A DNA stretch of 64,000 bases from Paraburkholderia fynbosensis. Its GTDB lineage: Bacteria; Pseudomonadota; Gammaproteobacteria; Burkholderiales; Burkholderiaceae. A program made the translations under genes and the position numbers. The notes beneath the pieces were generated by a model. The model searched no databases. It was not told the origin of the DNA and saw only the letters and a list, made by a program, of their open reading frames with translations. Location of the stretch: the NCBI RefSeq assembly GCF_902859935.1, contig NZ_CADIKI010000026.1, forward strand, positions 1 through 64,000. Direction: 5' to 3'. Below are positions 7,728-16,785 of the stretch, one piece after another (position 1 is the first letter of the stretch; each line of letters opens with the position of its first letter).

Positions 7728-8384
7728 CTACCCGGCGGCGGCCCACGCCACCAGCGTATCGCCGAAACCACCGTGCGCGCGAGCCGCGGCCCGCGCACTC
7801 GTGATCACGCGCGGCGCGGCGCTCCACGCGATGCGCGCGCCGATCGCAATCAACCGGTCGACGAGCGCGACGTCTTCGCTGCATTTCAACGGCGGAAAGC
7901 CGCCGGCGCGCCGGTAAGCATCGGCCGACACGCCGAGATTCGCGCCATGAATGTGCCGATGGCCATCGGCATCCACATAGGTCTTGCGAAAGTATTCGCG
8001 CACGCTGCGCGGATGCGCGCTCCAGTCGTCGACCGCGATCGAGCCGCACACCGCGTCCGCGTCGAGTGCGAGCTGCGCGACGAGCCAGCCCGGCGACACG
8101 CGGCTGTCGGCATCGGTGAACGCGAGCCAGCGGGCGCCGTCCGCGAGCAGCAGATCGGCGCCGCTCGCACGCGCGATGCCGACGTTGCGCGCCTTCAGCG
8201 TCAGCGTTTCGATGCCGTACGCCCGCGCGATCGCGCCCGAAAAATCACTGCACGCGTCGAGCACGACGACGATGCGCACCGCCTCGCCCGCGAGGTGCTC
8301 GTGGCGCGACGCTTCGAGCAGCGCCGCGAGGCAAGGCGCCAGCAACGCCTCTTCGTTATGAGCCGGAACGACCACGCCGATCAT
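7728..8384 (-). CDS. Family 2 glycosyltransferase
   Basis: 218 residues with a GT-A fold start (MIGVVVPAHNEEALLAPCL), the nucleotide-binding region VLDACSDFS, and a DAD metal motif (FTDADSRVSPGW) followed by the acceptor-side HIHGANLGVSADAYRRAGGF segment and an SEDVALVDRL motif. No membrane helices, so a cytosolic enzyme probably acting at the inner face. The start at 8384 is set by the GT2 consensus; its ATG overlaps the stop of the methyltransferase gene by four bases (ATGA), so it is the third gene of a coupled acyl-CoA dehydrogenase / methyltransferase / glycosyltransferase operon. The acceptor is unknown. Confidence 0.82.
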   Translation of the reverse strand: MIGVVVPAHNEEALLAPCLAALLEASRHEHLAGEAVRIVVVLDACSDFSGAIARAYGIETLTLKARNVGIARASGADLLLADGARWLAFTDADSRVSPGWLVAQLALDADAVCGSIAVDDWSAHPRSVREYFRKTYVDADGHRHIHGANLGVSADAYRRAGGFPPLKCSEDVALVDRLIAIGARIAWSAAPRVITSARAAARAHGGFGDTLVAWAAAG

Positions 8385-8986
8385 AGGAGCCCCTCGCGTT
8401 GCGCTACCGAACGCGCGTCGCGCGACCAGACGTCGATCAGCAGATCGGCTTCGTCGTGATGCGCGAGACGCGACAGGCCGCAGCGCGCATCGAACAACGC
8501 ATGCGCGGCGTCGGCGGATTCGAGCGCTTCGGCGAAGGGCCGGCGCCAGTGACAGGCGAGCAGCGTGCCGTCCGTCGTCAGCGACGCGGCGATCCGCGCC
8601 GCCAGCGTTTCCAGCTCGGCTGCATCGAGGTAATACGCGAATTCGCTGATGACGATCAGATCGAACGGCCCCGCTTCGGTCGGCCATTCACGCGGCACCG
8701 TGCGCTGTTCGACACGGACTTGCGGCGCACCGGCCACACGCTCGCGCGCGAGCGCCACGGCCCGCTCGTGCAGATCGGCGGCGAGCAGCGTGTCGCAGCG
8801 CGTCGCGAGTTCGACAGTCAATTCGCCGTTCGCGCAGCCGGGTTCGAACGCATTCCGATAGCGTGGGCGCGGCAGCAAGGCGAGCGTGAGCGAACGCTTG
8901 CGGCGTTCATACCAGCCTTCGCGCAGATTCCACGGGTCGTCGCTGTGCCGGTAGAGATGATCGAAGTACAGCGCCGTCGAGTTCAT
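8381..8986 (-). CDS. NodS-like class I SAM-dependent methyltransferase
   Basis: 201 residues. Motif I is FEPGCANGELT (about residues 47-57), followed by AADLHERAVALAR (the acidic loop binding the ribose), and FDLIVISEFAYYL (motif IV). The N-terminal FDHLYRHSDDPWNLREGWYERRKR is typical of NodS-like enzymes found beside PIG-L deacetylases, acyl-CoA dehydrogenases and family 2 glycosyltransferases. GGAGGG lies eight bases upstream of the ATG; only 24 bases separate it from the upstream acyl-CoA dehydrogenase gene. No PIG-L deacetylase is present or fused here, unlike many relatives of this cluster. Substrate unknown, perhaps a sugar amine. Confidence 0.8.
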   Translation of the reverse strand: MNSTALYFDHLYRHSDDPWNLREGWYERRKRSLTLALLPRPRYRNAFEPGCANGELTVELATRCDTLLAADLHERAVALARERVAGAPQVRVEQRTVPREWPTEAGPFDLIVISEFAYYLDAAELETLAARIAASLTTDGTLLACHWRRPFAEALESADAAHALFDARCGLSRLAHHDEADLLIDVWSRDARSVAQREGLL

Positions 8987-9010
8987 CTCAACGACCCTCC
9001 GGGCATGGGA

Positions 9011-10210
9011 TCAGAGTGTCCACGGCGTATCTCCTCCGTACCTCGGGGCGTCGTCGCGATGGGCCGAGGCAACCAGTTCTCCGAGCGCCGCGAGATCACG
9101 CTCGGCGTGACTTTGGCGCAGAAACACGGGCAAATCCGCGAGTGCGCGCGCGAAGCGCGCATCGCGGCACAACGGCCCCGCGCCGAGCGTGCGCGTCGCG
9201 TGATGCATCACCGCGGTTGCCGCTTCTTCGACGACGAGGCGCGCGCGCATCGCTTCACGTTGCGCATCCGCAAGGGGATTCGCATCGATATGGGCGGCGC
9301 TCTCGCGCAATACGGCAGCCGCCGCTTGCAATGCGACCTCGACCGCGCCGAGGTGCGCGAGGCGATGCGGATCGGCGCGCTGCGCGCTCGCGTCGCGCAA
9401 CGTCCGGCCGATCTGCGCCGCCGCGCCGTACCAGCACGCTGCAATGCCTGCGCCGCCGTGCCAGAAGCCTGGTCGGCGCACATACGCATGCGGCGCGCCG
9501 ACCAGCGTGGCGTGCGTGCCATCGAAGCAAACGTCGGCGCTCGCGGTGGCCTGCATGCCGACCGCCTGCCACTTCGACGTATCGATCGCGATCGATGCCT
9601 GGTCCATCGCGACGGCAACCAGCACCGGCGCCTCATCCAGCCACGCGGTTAGGAGCGCATGGCTCACGCTTTCCGCGCCCGAACACCAGGCCTTGGTGCC
9701 GGTCAATCGAACCTGCCCTTCGTCGCTTCGGATTCCTGTTTTAGCCGTATTGACCGCCTGCACGCGTGCATCGGGCGGCTCGGAGGCCCAGACGGCCCAG
9801 CGGCTCGCCGCCGGTGGCGTGGGGCCATGGAGTTCGGCGAGGATCGCGAGCGCGTCGGTGTGGCCTTCGAACAGTTTGACGAGGCCGAGATCGCACGCGG
9901 CCACCGCCGCCAGCGCGCGCCAGCGCGCCAGCGTCTGGCCATGCCCGGGCAACGGCAGCCAAGGCGCGCGGTCATAGCCGCCGTCGACCAGGGCGCGCAA
10001 CATATCGCCGAGCGCGGCGGGGTCGTTGGGATCGAAACGCGTGGTGTGCAGAAATTCTTCAAGCGAGGCGGCAGTTTCCCGGTCGGGCTGCGTACGGCAC
10101 TGCGCCTGTGTTGTCGGATGCGAGTCACGGCCGCCGCTTGCGCCCGGCCCCGGCGAGCGCCGCGCATTGACGCCGGGCACACCCGCGCTCCGGTCACGCG
10201 TATCGAGCAT
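9011..10210 (-). CDS. Acyl-CoA dehydrogenase-like flavoprotein
   Basis: 399 residues. The fold pattern is acyl-CoA dehydrogenase: an N-terminal helical part, the central beta domain (VRLTGTKAWCSGAESVSHAL, GMQATASADVCFDG) and a C-terminal helical bundle (LGAVEVALQAAAAVLRESAAHIDA, TRTLGAGPLCRDARFARALADL). The first ~45 residues are Arg/Gly/Pro-rich and outside the domain. GGAGG stands just before the ATG. Its tight linkage to a methyltransferase and a glycosyltransferase, rather than to beta-oxidation genes, suggests it modifies an acyl or aminosugar intermediate of an envelope glycan or secondary product. The catalytic base cannot be assigned by eye. Confidence 0.78.
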   Translation of the reverse strand: MLDTRDRSAGVPGVNARRSPGPGASGGRDSHPTTQAQCRTQPDRETAASLEEFLHTTRFDPNDPAALGDMLRALVDGGYDRAPWLPLPGHGQTLARWRALAAVAACDLGLVKLFEGHTDALAILAELHGPTPPAASRWAVWASEPPDARVQAVNTAKTGIRSDEGQVRLTGTKAWCSGAESVSHALLTAWLDEAPVLVAVAMDQASIAIDTSKWQAVGMQATASADVCFDGTHATLVGAPHAYVRRPGFWHGGAGIAACWYGAAAQIGRTLRDASAQRADPHRLAHLGAVEVALQAAAAVLRESAAHIDANPLADAQREAMRARLVVEEAATAVMHHATRTLGAGPLCRDARFARALADLPVFLRQSHAERDLAALGELVASAHRDDAPRYGGDTPWTL

Positions 10211-10430
10211 TCTGCCTCCCTGGAACTATTGAATCTGCTGCGCGCGGACGCCGGTCGGCCGCCGCCTTTGCAGAGACGTAGCAAGCGACGTGCCTGAGGC
10301 GCCGAACGCCCGGCCGCATCGCTGTACTTCAGGAAAATCGGGAAACAGGAAAGATGGCGCTGCGCAAGTCCGCACAACACTGCAGTAGGCGCGAGTCGTC
10401 GAGACGATGACCCAGCCGACGATCCAGCCG

Positions 10431-12383
10431 TCAGCCGGCACCGCGCCGTGCTTCGACCTGCGCAAGCAGCGTATCGAACAGCGCGAGTTCCACCGGCTTC
10501 ACCAGATGCGCGTGAAAACCGGCCTCGCGTGTCCGGTCGCGATCGCTTGCATGGCCGAAGCCGGTCATCGCGGCGTACATCGTCCCGGCAAGCTCAGGCA
10601 TTTGACGCAAGGCCGCGAGCGTCGCATACCCATCCATCTTCGGCATCGCAATGTCGATCACGGCAAGATGGGGCACGAAACGAGGCGCGATCTGCAGCGC
10701 CTGCTCGCCCTCGTACGCGATGCGCACTTCATGGCCTTTCAGTTCGAGCAGCATCGCGAGACTGTCGGCGGAGTCGCGGTTGTCGTCGATCAGCAGAATC
10801 CGCAGCGGCGTCACCTCGGACGCGGCCGCGTTCGCTTCGTTGGCCGGCGCGTCGGACGGCGCCGCGGCGAGCGGCAGGCTCAGCGTGAATGTGCTGCCGC
10901 AGCCGGGACCGCCGCTGCTCGCGATGATGCTGCCGCCGTGCATGTCGACGAGCGATTTGCACAGCGTGAGACCGATGCCGAGCCCGCCTTCGCCCAAATT
11001 CTGGCAGTCCTTTTCTTGCGCGAACAATTCGAAGATCCTGTCGAGCGAGCCGAGCGGAATGCCGCATCCCGAGTCGCGCACTTCGAGCACTGCCATGCGC
11101 TGCTCGACGCGGCCCTCGATGTCGATACGGCTGCCAGTCGGCGAGAATTTCGACGCGTTGTGCAGCAGGTTTTGCAGCACCTGCACGAGTCGCGTCATGT
11201 CGCCGCGCAGCGACACCGATTCGTACGGCAGATGCGATACCACCTGTTGCTCCTGCGCATCGGTGAACGGCCGCGCCGCTTCGACCGCGCGCGTCACCAG
11301 TTCGCCCAGATCGACGCGCGCAAGGCGCAGTTCGACCTTGTTCGACATGATCCGGCCGACATCGAGCAGATCGTCCACCAGCCGCGTCAGGTGCGTAACC
11401 TGCCGGTCGATCAGATCGCGCGCCCGCAGCAGCGTGGGGCTCAGCCCGCTCTCGAGTTGCATCACGCCGACGGCGTTGCGCACCGGGGCAAGCGGATTGC
11501 GCAATTCGTGCGCGAGGGTCGCGAGAAACTCGCGCATGCGCTCGCCCGAGCGCTCCAGTTCTTCGCGCTGACGCCGCTCGGTCAGATCGCGCGTGACCTT
11601 GGCGAAACCGCGCAAGCGGTTCGATTCATCGTGTACCGCCGTGATGTTGACGTTGGCCCAGAAGGTCGTGCCGTCCTTGCGCACACGCCAGCCTTCGTCT
11701 TCGACGCGACCGAGTTGCCGCGCGAGGGCCAGTTCGCGCGCGGGCTTGCCCGCCGCCGCATCCTCCGGCAAATAGAACAGCGAGAAATGCTTGCCGATGA
11801 TTTCCTCGCGCGTATAGCCCTTGATGCGCGCGGCGCCCGTGTTCCAGCTCACCACAAAGCCTTGCGGGTCGAGCATGAAGATCGCATAGTCCTTGACGTT
11901 GTCGACCAGCAGACGGAAGCGCTCCTCGCTTTGCCGCAACGCTTCCATGTACTCGCGTTGCGCGGTCAGGTCGCGCGTGATCTTCGCGAAGCCCGTGAGG
12001 ATGCCCGCCTCGTTGCGGATCGCCGTGATCACGACGTTCGACCAGAAAGTGGTGGCGTCTTTGCGCACCCGCCAGCCTTCGTCCTCGAAGCGGCCGGTCA
12101 GCGACGCCTGTTGCAGCTCGTAGGCCGGCCAGCCGCGCGCCACGGCTTCCTCGGTATAGAAACGAGAGAAATGCTGACCGATGATCTCCTGCGCCGCGTA
12201 GCCCTTCAGTTTCTGCGCGCCTGCGTTCCAGCTGACGATGTGCCCGGTCGCATCGAGCAGGAAGATCGCGTAGTCCTCGATTGCCTGCACGAGCATCCAG
12301 TAATCGAGGCCGGCGGCCGTTGCGGCCGGGTCCCGGTCAGGCTTGCTGGTGTCGAGGGAGGAATGCATATCAAGCTGAGTCAT
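10431..12383 (-). CDS. Soluble PAS-PAS hybrid sensor histidine kinase
   Basis: 650 residues. Order: PAS 1 (about 30-140), PAS 2 (about 160-270), HisKA with the phosphoacceptor in LAHELRNP (H292), HATPase_c with its G boxes (DSGCGIPLG, GLGIGLTLCKSLV), and a C-terminal receiver domain (about 528-650) with D577 in IDIAMPKMDG and K in HLVKP. No transmembrane segment, so it senses a cytosolic signal. The two PAS domains share the block DEGWRVRKD-TTFW-N, so they probably arose by duplication. I use the ATG at 12383; upstream frame to 12479 has no family support. It lies 220 bases upstream of, and in the same direction as, the acyl-CoA dehydrogenase operon. Confidence 0.85.
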   Translation of the reverse strand: MTQLDMHSSLDTSKPDRDPAATAAGLDYWMLVQAIEDYAIFLLDATGHIVSWNAGAQKLKGYAAQEIIGQHFSRFYTEEAVARGWPAYELQQASLTGRFEDEGWRVRKDATTFWSNVVITAIRNEAGILTGFAKITRDLTAQREYMEALRQSEERFRLLVDNVKDYAIFMLDPQGFVVSWNTGAARIKGYTREEIIGKHFSLFYLPEDAAAGKPARELALARQLGRVEDEGWRVRKDGTTFWANVNITAVHDESNRLRGFAKVTRDLTERRQREELERSGERMREFLATLAHELRNPLAPVRNAVGVMQLESGLSPTLLRARDLIDRQVTHLTRLVDDLLDVGRIMSNKVELRLARVDLGELVTRAVEAARPFTDAQEQQVVSHLPYESVSLRGDMTRLVQVLQNLLHNASKFSPTGSRIDIEGRVEQRMAVLEVRDSGCGIPLGSLDRIFELFAQEKDCQNLGEGGLGIGLTLCKSLVDMHGGSIIASSGGPGCGSTFTLSLPLAAAPSDAPANEANAAASEVTPLRILLIDDNRDSADSLAMLLELKGHEVRIAYEGEQALQIAPRFVPHLAVIDIAMPKMDGYATLAALRQMPELAGTMYAAMTGFGHASDRDRTREAGFHAHLVKPVELALFDTLLAQVEARRGAG

Positions 12384-12616
12384 GGCGCGAAAGTATAGGG
12401 GATTCCGGTCAAAGGATACACCGGGCACGGCGCGCGGGCGGCCCCAAGGTTTGACCTGACGAGTGTATGCGCCGCTCACGCGCGGGCGCGTCGCGGCATC
12501 GGCGGGACGCGCGGCTGCCTGGCCCCGCGCTTGCTACTTCTGCCGTGCCGATGACCAGACCGGTTGCCGCACCGGCGGCCTCCGGCATCGCCTCATCACA
12601 ACGAACAGGAGCCCCA

Positions 12617-12853
12617 ATGAAACGCGTCTTCACCACCCTCGCCTGCGCCACGGCGCTCGCCCTCGCCCATCTCCCCGCGCACGCCGAAGGCTGCACCAAA
12701 GGCGCGGTCGTGGGCGGCGTCGCCGGTCACGTTGCTGGAGATCATGGCGTCGCAGGCGCGGCTGCCGGCTGCGCGATCGGCCACCATGAAGCAAAGAAAA
12801 AAGACAAAGCCGCGAGCGCGGCGGCCGCCGCCAGTCAGCCCGAGGGCAAGTAA
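12617..12853 (+). CDS. Secreted glycine-zipper protein
   Basis: 78 residues with a signal peptide cut near AHA-EG (about residue 23). The mature part begins EGCTKGAVVGGVAGHVAGDHGVAGAAAGC, a glycine-zipper stretch of the 2TM type, then a Lys/Ala-rich tail. AGGAG is seven bases before the ATG. Such small periplasmic or outer-membrane glycine-zipper proteins are common in Burkholderiales; function unknown. Two His residues inside the zipper and a Cys at each end are unusual details. Confidence 0.72.
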   Translation: MKRVFTTLACATALALAHLPAHAEGCTKGAVVGGVAGHVAGDHGVAGAAAGCAIGHHEAKKKDKAASAAAAASQPEGK

Positions 12854-12889
12854 GGCCTGCATCACATCAACTGGGTCGACGGGTAAGGA

Positions 12890-12925
12890 AGAGTCTGTCG
12901 TGACGTGTCGATCACGACAGACTCT
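12890..12925. terminator. 14-bp perfect hairpin between convergent genes
   Basis: AGAGTCTGTCGTGA (12890-12903) pairs perfectly with 12912-12925 around an 8-base loop. It lies between the convergent ends at 12853 and 12983, so a bidirectional terminator is likely, although neither side has a long T-run. Confidence 0.55.
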
Positions 12926-12982
12926 CGTTGCCTGTGCTCACTGCGCGAAACCACGCGCGCCCTCAGTCCGACGCCCGCCCGC

Positions 12983-14032
12983 TTAGCTAGCCGCGCCGAG
13001 CTTTTCCGCCAGCTTCGTGTCGTAGCTGGAATGCACGTGCACGCGCTTCTTCTCGGGATACGCGTACGCATACGCCTTGCGCAGCGCCAGCGACGCCTCG
13101 TGAAAGCCCGACAGAATCAGCTTCTGCTTGTTCGGATAGTTGGCGAGGTCGCCGGCCGCGAAGATGCCCGGCCGCGAGCTTTCGTAGTTGGACGTATCGA
13201 CGTCGATGCGCCCACCGTGAATTGTCAGCCCCCACTGCGCGATCGGGCCGAGATCGGCAACCAGGCCGTACAGCGCGACGAGGTGGTCGGCCTCGAGTTG
13301 CGTCTCGCCTTCGATATGCCGCAGCGTCAATGACTTGAGCGCATCGCCTTCGACCGTGAGCCCCGCGATCGCGCCGACGATGAAGTCCATCTCGCCCGCC
13401 TCCACCGCGCGGCGCATCGTCGCGACGCTCGAATCGGCCGCGCTGAAACCGCTGCGCCGGTGCACCAGCGTCACGCGCCGCGCGACCTCGCGCAAGGCGA
13501 GCGCCCAGTCGAGCGCCGAGTCGCCGCCGCCGGCCACCACCACGTTCTTGTCAGCGAAATCGGCGAGGCGCGGCACGCTGTAATGCACGTGACGCGACTC
13601 CAGCGGCACGGCCTCGGGCAGCCCCAGTTTTTGCGGCACGAACGCGCCGTTGCCCGCCGCCAGCAGAATCGCCGCGGCGTCGAAGACGAGCCCGCGATTC
13701 GTGCGCACGGTCCAGCGCCCGTCGCCGCGCTGCTCGACCGACTCGACCCGCTGCTCGAGATGGATCGGCGCATCGAACGGCTTGCATTGCGCCATCAAAC
13801 GCTCGACCAGTTCGCGCGCGGTGCACGACGCAATCGCCGGGATATCGTAGATGGGCTTGTCGGGATAGAGTTCGGTGCACTGGCCGCCGATCTTGTCGAG
13901 CGCATCGACGATCTGGCAGGACAGGCCGATCACGCCCGCCTCGAAAGCCGCAAACAGGCCGACGGGTCCGGCGCCGACAATCAGCACGTCGGTGCGCAAC
14001 GGCGGCGGAAGGGAATCTGCGGCGGGCGTCAT
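12983..14032 (-). CDS. Ferredoxin--NADP reductase, thioredoxin reductase-like type
   Basis: 349 residues with two dinucleotide sites: FAD motif GAGPVG (20-25) and NAD(P)H motif GGGDSA (168-173). The IGGQCTELYPDKPIYDIPA block and the absence of a CxxC redox pair mark the TrxR-like ferredoxin/flavodoxin-NADP reductase group rather than thioredoxin reductase; the C-terminal GIFAAGDLANYPNKQKLI holds the second FAD motif. It transfers electrons between NADPH and ferredoxin in the cytoplasm. GGAGAGG precedes the ATG. A single-gene unit. Confidence 0.88.
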   Translation of the reverse strand: MTPAADSLPPPLRTDVLIVGAGPVGLFAAFEAGVIGLSCQIVDALDKIGGQCTELYPDKPIYDIPAIASCTARELVERLMAQCKPFDAPIHLEQRVESVEQRGDGRWTVRTNRGLVFDAAAILLAAGNGAFVPQKLGLPEAVPLESRHVHYSVPRLADFADKNVVVAGGGDSALDWALALREVARRVTLVHRRSGFSAADSSVATMRRAVEAGEMDFIVGAIAGLTVEGDALKSLTLRHIEGETQLEADHLVALYGLVADLGPIAQWGLTIHGGRIDVDTSNYESSRPGIFAAGDLANYPNKQKLILSGFHEASLALRKAYAYAYPEKKRVHVHSSYDTKLAEKLGAAS

Positions 14033-14262
14033 GGGGGACCTCTCCGGATAGTCGATGAACCACCATACCGAATCGACCGGGGCCCGGCAACGATGTCATT
14101 ACAGCGGGTAAGGACGCTCGGCAGGTAGCCGCGGCGCGCTGGCGTCGGTCTCAAGTGGTTACCTGAAAATAACCAGAATCGGTCATTTTTAGAATCCAGT
14201 CGTCCGACTAAGCTACCTCCATCGCATCACGGAATGCGTCCAACCCGACTCCGGAGTGAATC

Positions 14263-14700
14263 ATGGAACAACGTCTCGACTTCTACCAAGCCAACCCCGC
14301 CGCGATCAAGGCGTTGATCGGCGTCGAAGAACGCATCGGCAAATCGGCGCTCGAAAAATCGCTGACCGAACTGGTGCGTCTGCGCGCCTCGCAAATCAAC
14401 GGCTGTGCGTACTGCGTCGACATGCACACGAGCGATGCCCGCAAAGGCGGCGAAACCGAGCGCCGTCTCGCGACCGTAGTGGTGTGGCGCGAGACGCCGT
14501 TCTTCACGGACCGCGAACGCGCCGCGCTCGAATGGACTGAGGCGCTGACGCTGGTGTCGCAAGGGCAGGTGCCCGACGCCGTGTGGAACGTGGTGCGCCC
14601 GCACTTCAGCGACGAGGAACTGGTCGACCTGACGCTGCTGGTGTCGGCGATCAATGCGTGGAACCGCTTTGCGATTTCGTTTCGCAAGCTGCCGGGCTGA
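14263..14700 (+). CDS. Carboxymuconolactone decarboxylase / AhpD-like protein
   Basis: 145 residues, all-helical AhpD fold. The redox motif is NGCAYCVDMHT with C48, C51 and H55, the signature of alkylhydroperoxidase-like members. CGGAG is upstream of the ATG. It likely acts as a thiol peroxidase or thiol-dependent reductase in the cytoplasm; decarboxylase activity is unlikely given the CxxC. The 5' region contains GGTTA..TAACC symmetry (14156-14173), a possible regulator site. Confidence 0.83.
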   Translation: MEQRLDFYQANPAAIKALIGVEERIGKSALEKSLTELVRLRASQINGCAYCVDMHTSDARKGGETERRLATVVVWRETPFFTDRERAALEWTEALTLVSQGQVPDAVWNVVRPHFSDEELVDLTLLVSAINAWNRFAISFRKLPG

Positions 14701-14761
14701 AGCGGCGGTTGCGTGAACGTCGCTATATCGCTGCGTCGCTGCATCTCTGCGACGGCGAGAT

Positions 14762-16336
14762 TCAGAACGACGGTTCGCGCGGCGCCGCCTCGTTCGCGAC
14801 CTTGAAGGCCGCGGTCAGTTCGCTCAACTGCCGCGCCTGATCCGCGAGCGAGTTCGCGGTCGCGGCGCTTTCCTCCACCAGCGCCGCATTGTGCTGCGTG
14901 ACCTCGTCCATCTGCGTGACGGCGAGGCTCACCTGGCGGATACCTTCGCTCTGCTCTTTCGACGCCGCCGCGATCTCGCCGACGATACGCGCGACACGCC
15001 CGATCGCGGCTTCGATCTCCTGCATCGTGCCGCCTGCTTCGTCGACGAGGCCCGCGCCGCTTTCCACGCGCGCGGTCGACTCCGCGATCAGCGAGCCGAT
15101 TTCCTTCGCGGCCGCCGCCGAGCGTTGCGCGAGGCTGCGCACCTCGCCCGCCACCACCGCGAACCCGCGCCCTTCCTCTCCGGCGCGCGCCGCCTCGACC
15201 GCGGCATTCAGCGCCAGGATATTGGTCTGAAACGCGATCCCTTCGATCGCGGTGATGATGCCGGTCATCTTCGACGAACCCGCGTGAATCACCCGCATCG
15301 TCTCGACCATGCTGCCGACCGAAGCGCGCCCGCGCGCGGCCATCTCCGACGCGCGCGAGGCCAGTTCGCTCGCGTGGTGCGCGTTCTCGGCGTTCAGCTG
15401 CACGGTGGAGGTGAGCTGCTCCATCGCGGCAGCAGTCTGTTCGAGCGACGCGGCCTGTTCCTCGGTGCGTTGCGACAGATCGAGATTGCCCGCGGCGATC
15501 TGTTGCGTCGATGAGGCAATCGAATGCGAACCGGCTCGCACCGTGGTGACAGTCGCGCCGAGCCTGTCCTGCATCGATGCGACGCCGCGCAGCAGCATCG
15601 CCATTTCGTCGTTCGCACGAATCGCCACGCGGGTCGTCAACTCACCGGCGGCGATCGCATCGAACTGGCGCAGCGCGTCGTTCAGCGGCGTCATGATCGC
15701 GCGGCGCAGCATGCGCCAGCTGATGAAGGCCACCGTCAGCCCCACCAGCACGCTGGCGAGGCACGCGAGCAGCAGCGTATGAAAGAGCGCGGCCGAGCGC
15801 TCGTTCGCGTCGCTCGCCTGGCGGTTCAGATAGTCTTCCAGCGCGCCCTGGCTCGTATTCATCGCGGTATACAGGCCGATCAGCTGATTCGCGCGGCTCT
15901 CGTCCATCCAGCTCGCGTCGCCGCCGCGGATCGCCTCGATCAGTCTGTCGATGCCGTCGCGCCGCACGGCGGTGCGCTTTGCGTCGAGGTCGTCGGTGAG
16001 GCGCTGCAGGTCGGGCGTCTTCGGCAGATCGCGGAAGGTGTTCCACCACTTGTCCGACTCGCCGAGCAGCATGCGCGCGCGTTCGAGTTGCGCATCCAGT
16101 TGCGGCGAATGCGGATTGCTCATTGCCCAGTCGAGCCCGAAGCGCGCCCGCGACATCGCCGTGCCCGATTTGCCGAGCGCCACCACCGACGCGAAATGCA
16201 CCGTGTACGCGTCGCGCTGCGCCTCGTTGCTTTCGCTCATGCCGAGAATGCCGAGTGTGCCGGTGGCAATCAGCAGCACGCCGAGAAACGCGATCGTGAT
16301 CGCGATCCGTAGATTGATGGTCAGGTTTTTGGTCAT
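14762..16336 (-). CDS. Methyl-accepting chemotaxis protein (Tar/Tsr type)
   Basis: 524 residues from the ATG at 16336 (MTKNLTINLR, directly before the first membrane helix). Layout: TM1 (about 10-30), periplasmic four-helix 4HB domain, TM2 (about 190-210), HAMP, and a long signalling domain with the conserved hairpin IEGIAFQTNILALNAAVEAARAGEEGRGFAVVAGEVR. The receptor feeds CheA/CheW; ligand unknown. Upstream ATGs exist at 16375 and 16438 but would place Pro/Arg-rich residues before the helix. It lacks the C-terminal NWETF-type CheR pentapeptide, ending EAAPREPSF. Confidence 0.87.
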   Translation of the reverse strand: MTKNLTINLRIAITIAFLGVLLIATGTLGILGMSESNEAQRDAYTVHFASVVALGKSGTAMSRARFGLDWAMSNPHSPQLDAQLERARMLLGESDKWWNTFRDLPKTPDLQRLTDDLDAKRTAVRRDGIDRLIEAIRGGDASWMDESRANQLIGLYTAMNTSQGALEDYLNRQASDANERSAALFHTLLLACLASVLVGLTVAFISWRMLRRAIMTPLNDALRQFDAIAAGELTTRVAIRANDEMAMLLRGVASMQDRLGATVTTVRAGSHSIASSTQQIAAGNLDLSQRTEEQAASLEQTAAAMEQLTSTVQLNAENAHHASELASRASEMAARGRASVGSMVETMRVIHAGSSKMTGIITAIEGIAFQTNILALNAAVEAARAGEEGRGFAVVAGEVRSLAQRSAAAAKEIGSLIAESTARVESGAGLVDEAGGTMQEIEAAIGRVARIVGEIAAASKEQSEGIRQVSLAVTQMDEVTQHNAALVEESAATANSLADQARQLSELTAAFKVANEAAPREPSF

Positions 16337-16785
16337 CGTGTTGGTGGTTCTGGCTGGTCTCGCGCTCTGGCTCATGACGTGCGGCCCGGGCGCACGGGAG
16401 AAAGGCGGACGGTTTCCGGCGCCTTGCTCATGATCCAAGTATTTTCGTTTTGGGTGGCCTTATGTTCCTTATATGGAACAATTAACCGTATATGGAAAGT
16501 ATAGCGATGGACGCTTCGGTGACAAAAATAAATCGCAGAGACGCGCGGTAAACGCGCAACAGGCGGGTGGCGCGTTATTGCGCACAGAGGAAGGGGTCGC
16601 CCGGAACGCAGTGCAAAGCTTGCTTGCATCCCCGACAATCGCTGGCGCCGCGCTGCGGGCGTCCTGTTTGACGAACTCGACGCTTGAGATCGAGGACGCT
16701 CAAAGATGAGGGCGGCTTTCTCGCACGCCGAGGCAGAGCCGAACCGCCCGCACCGTCCAACACCCGGGCGCGCCCGACTGCGTCG
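16337..16785. other. Intergenic region upstream of chemoreceptor
   Basis: 449 bases with no supported gene, presumed to hold the promoter of the 16336 chemoreceptor. It has the inverted repeat TGTTCC-TTATAT-GGAACA at 16463-16480 and a third half-site ATATGGAAA at 16490-16498. Confidence 0.4.

Noticed and set aside
16336..16440. Possible sigma-28 promoter of the first chemoreceptor (GCCGGAAA on the minus strand)
   Set aside because: The -35 at the right distance has no match to TAAA.
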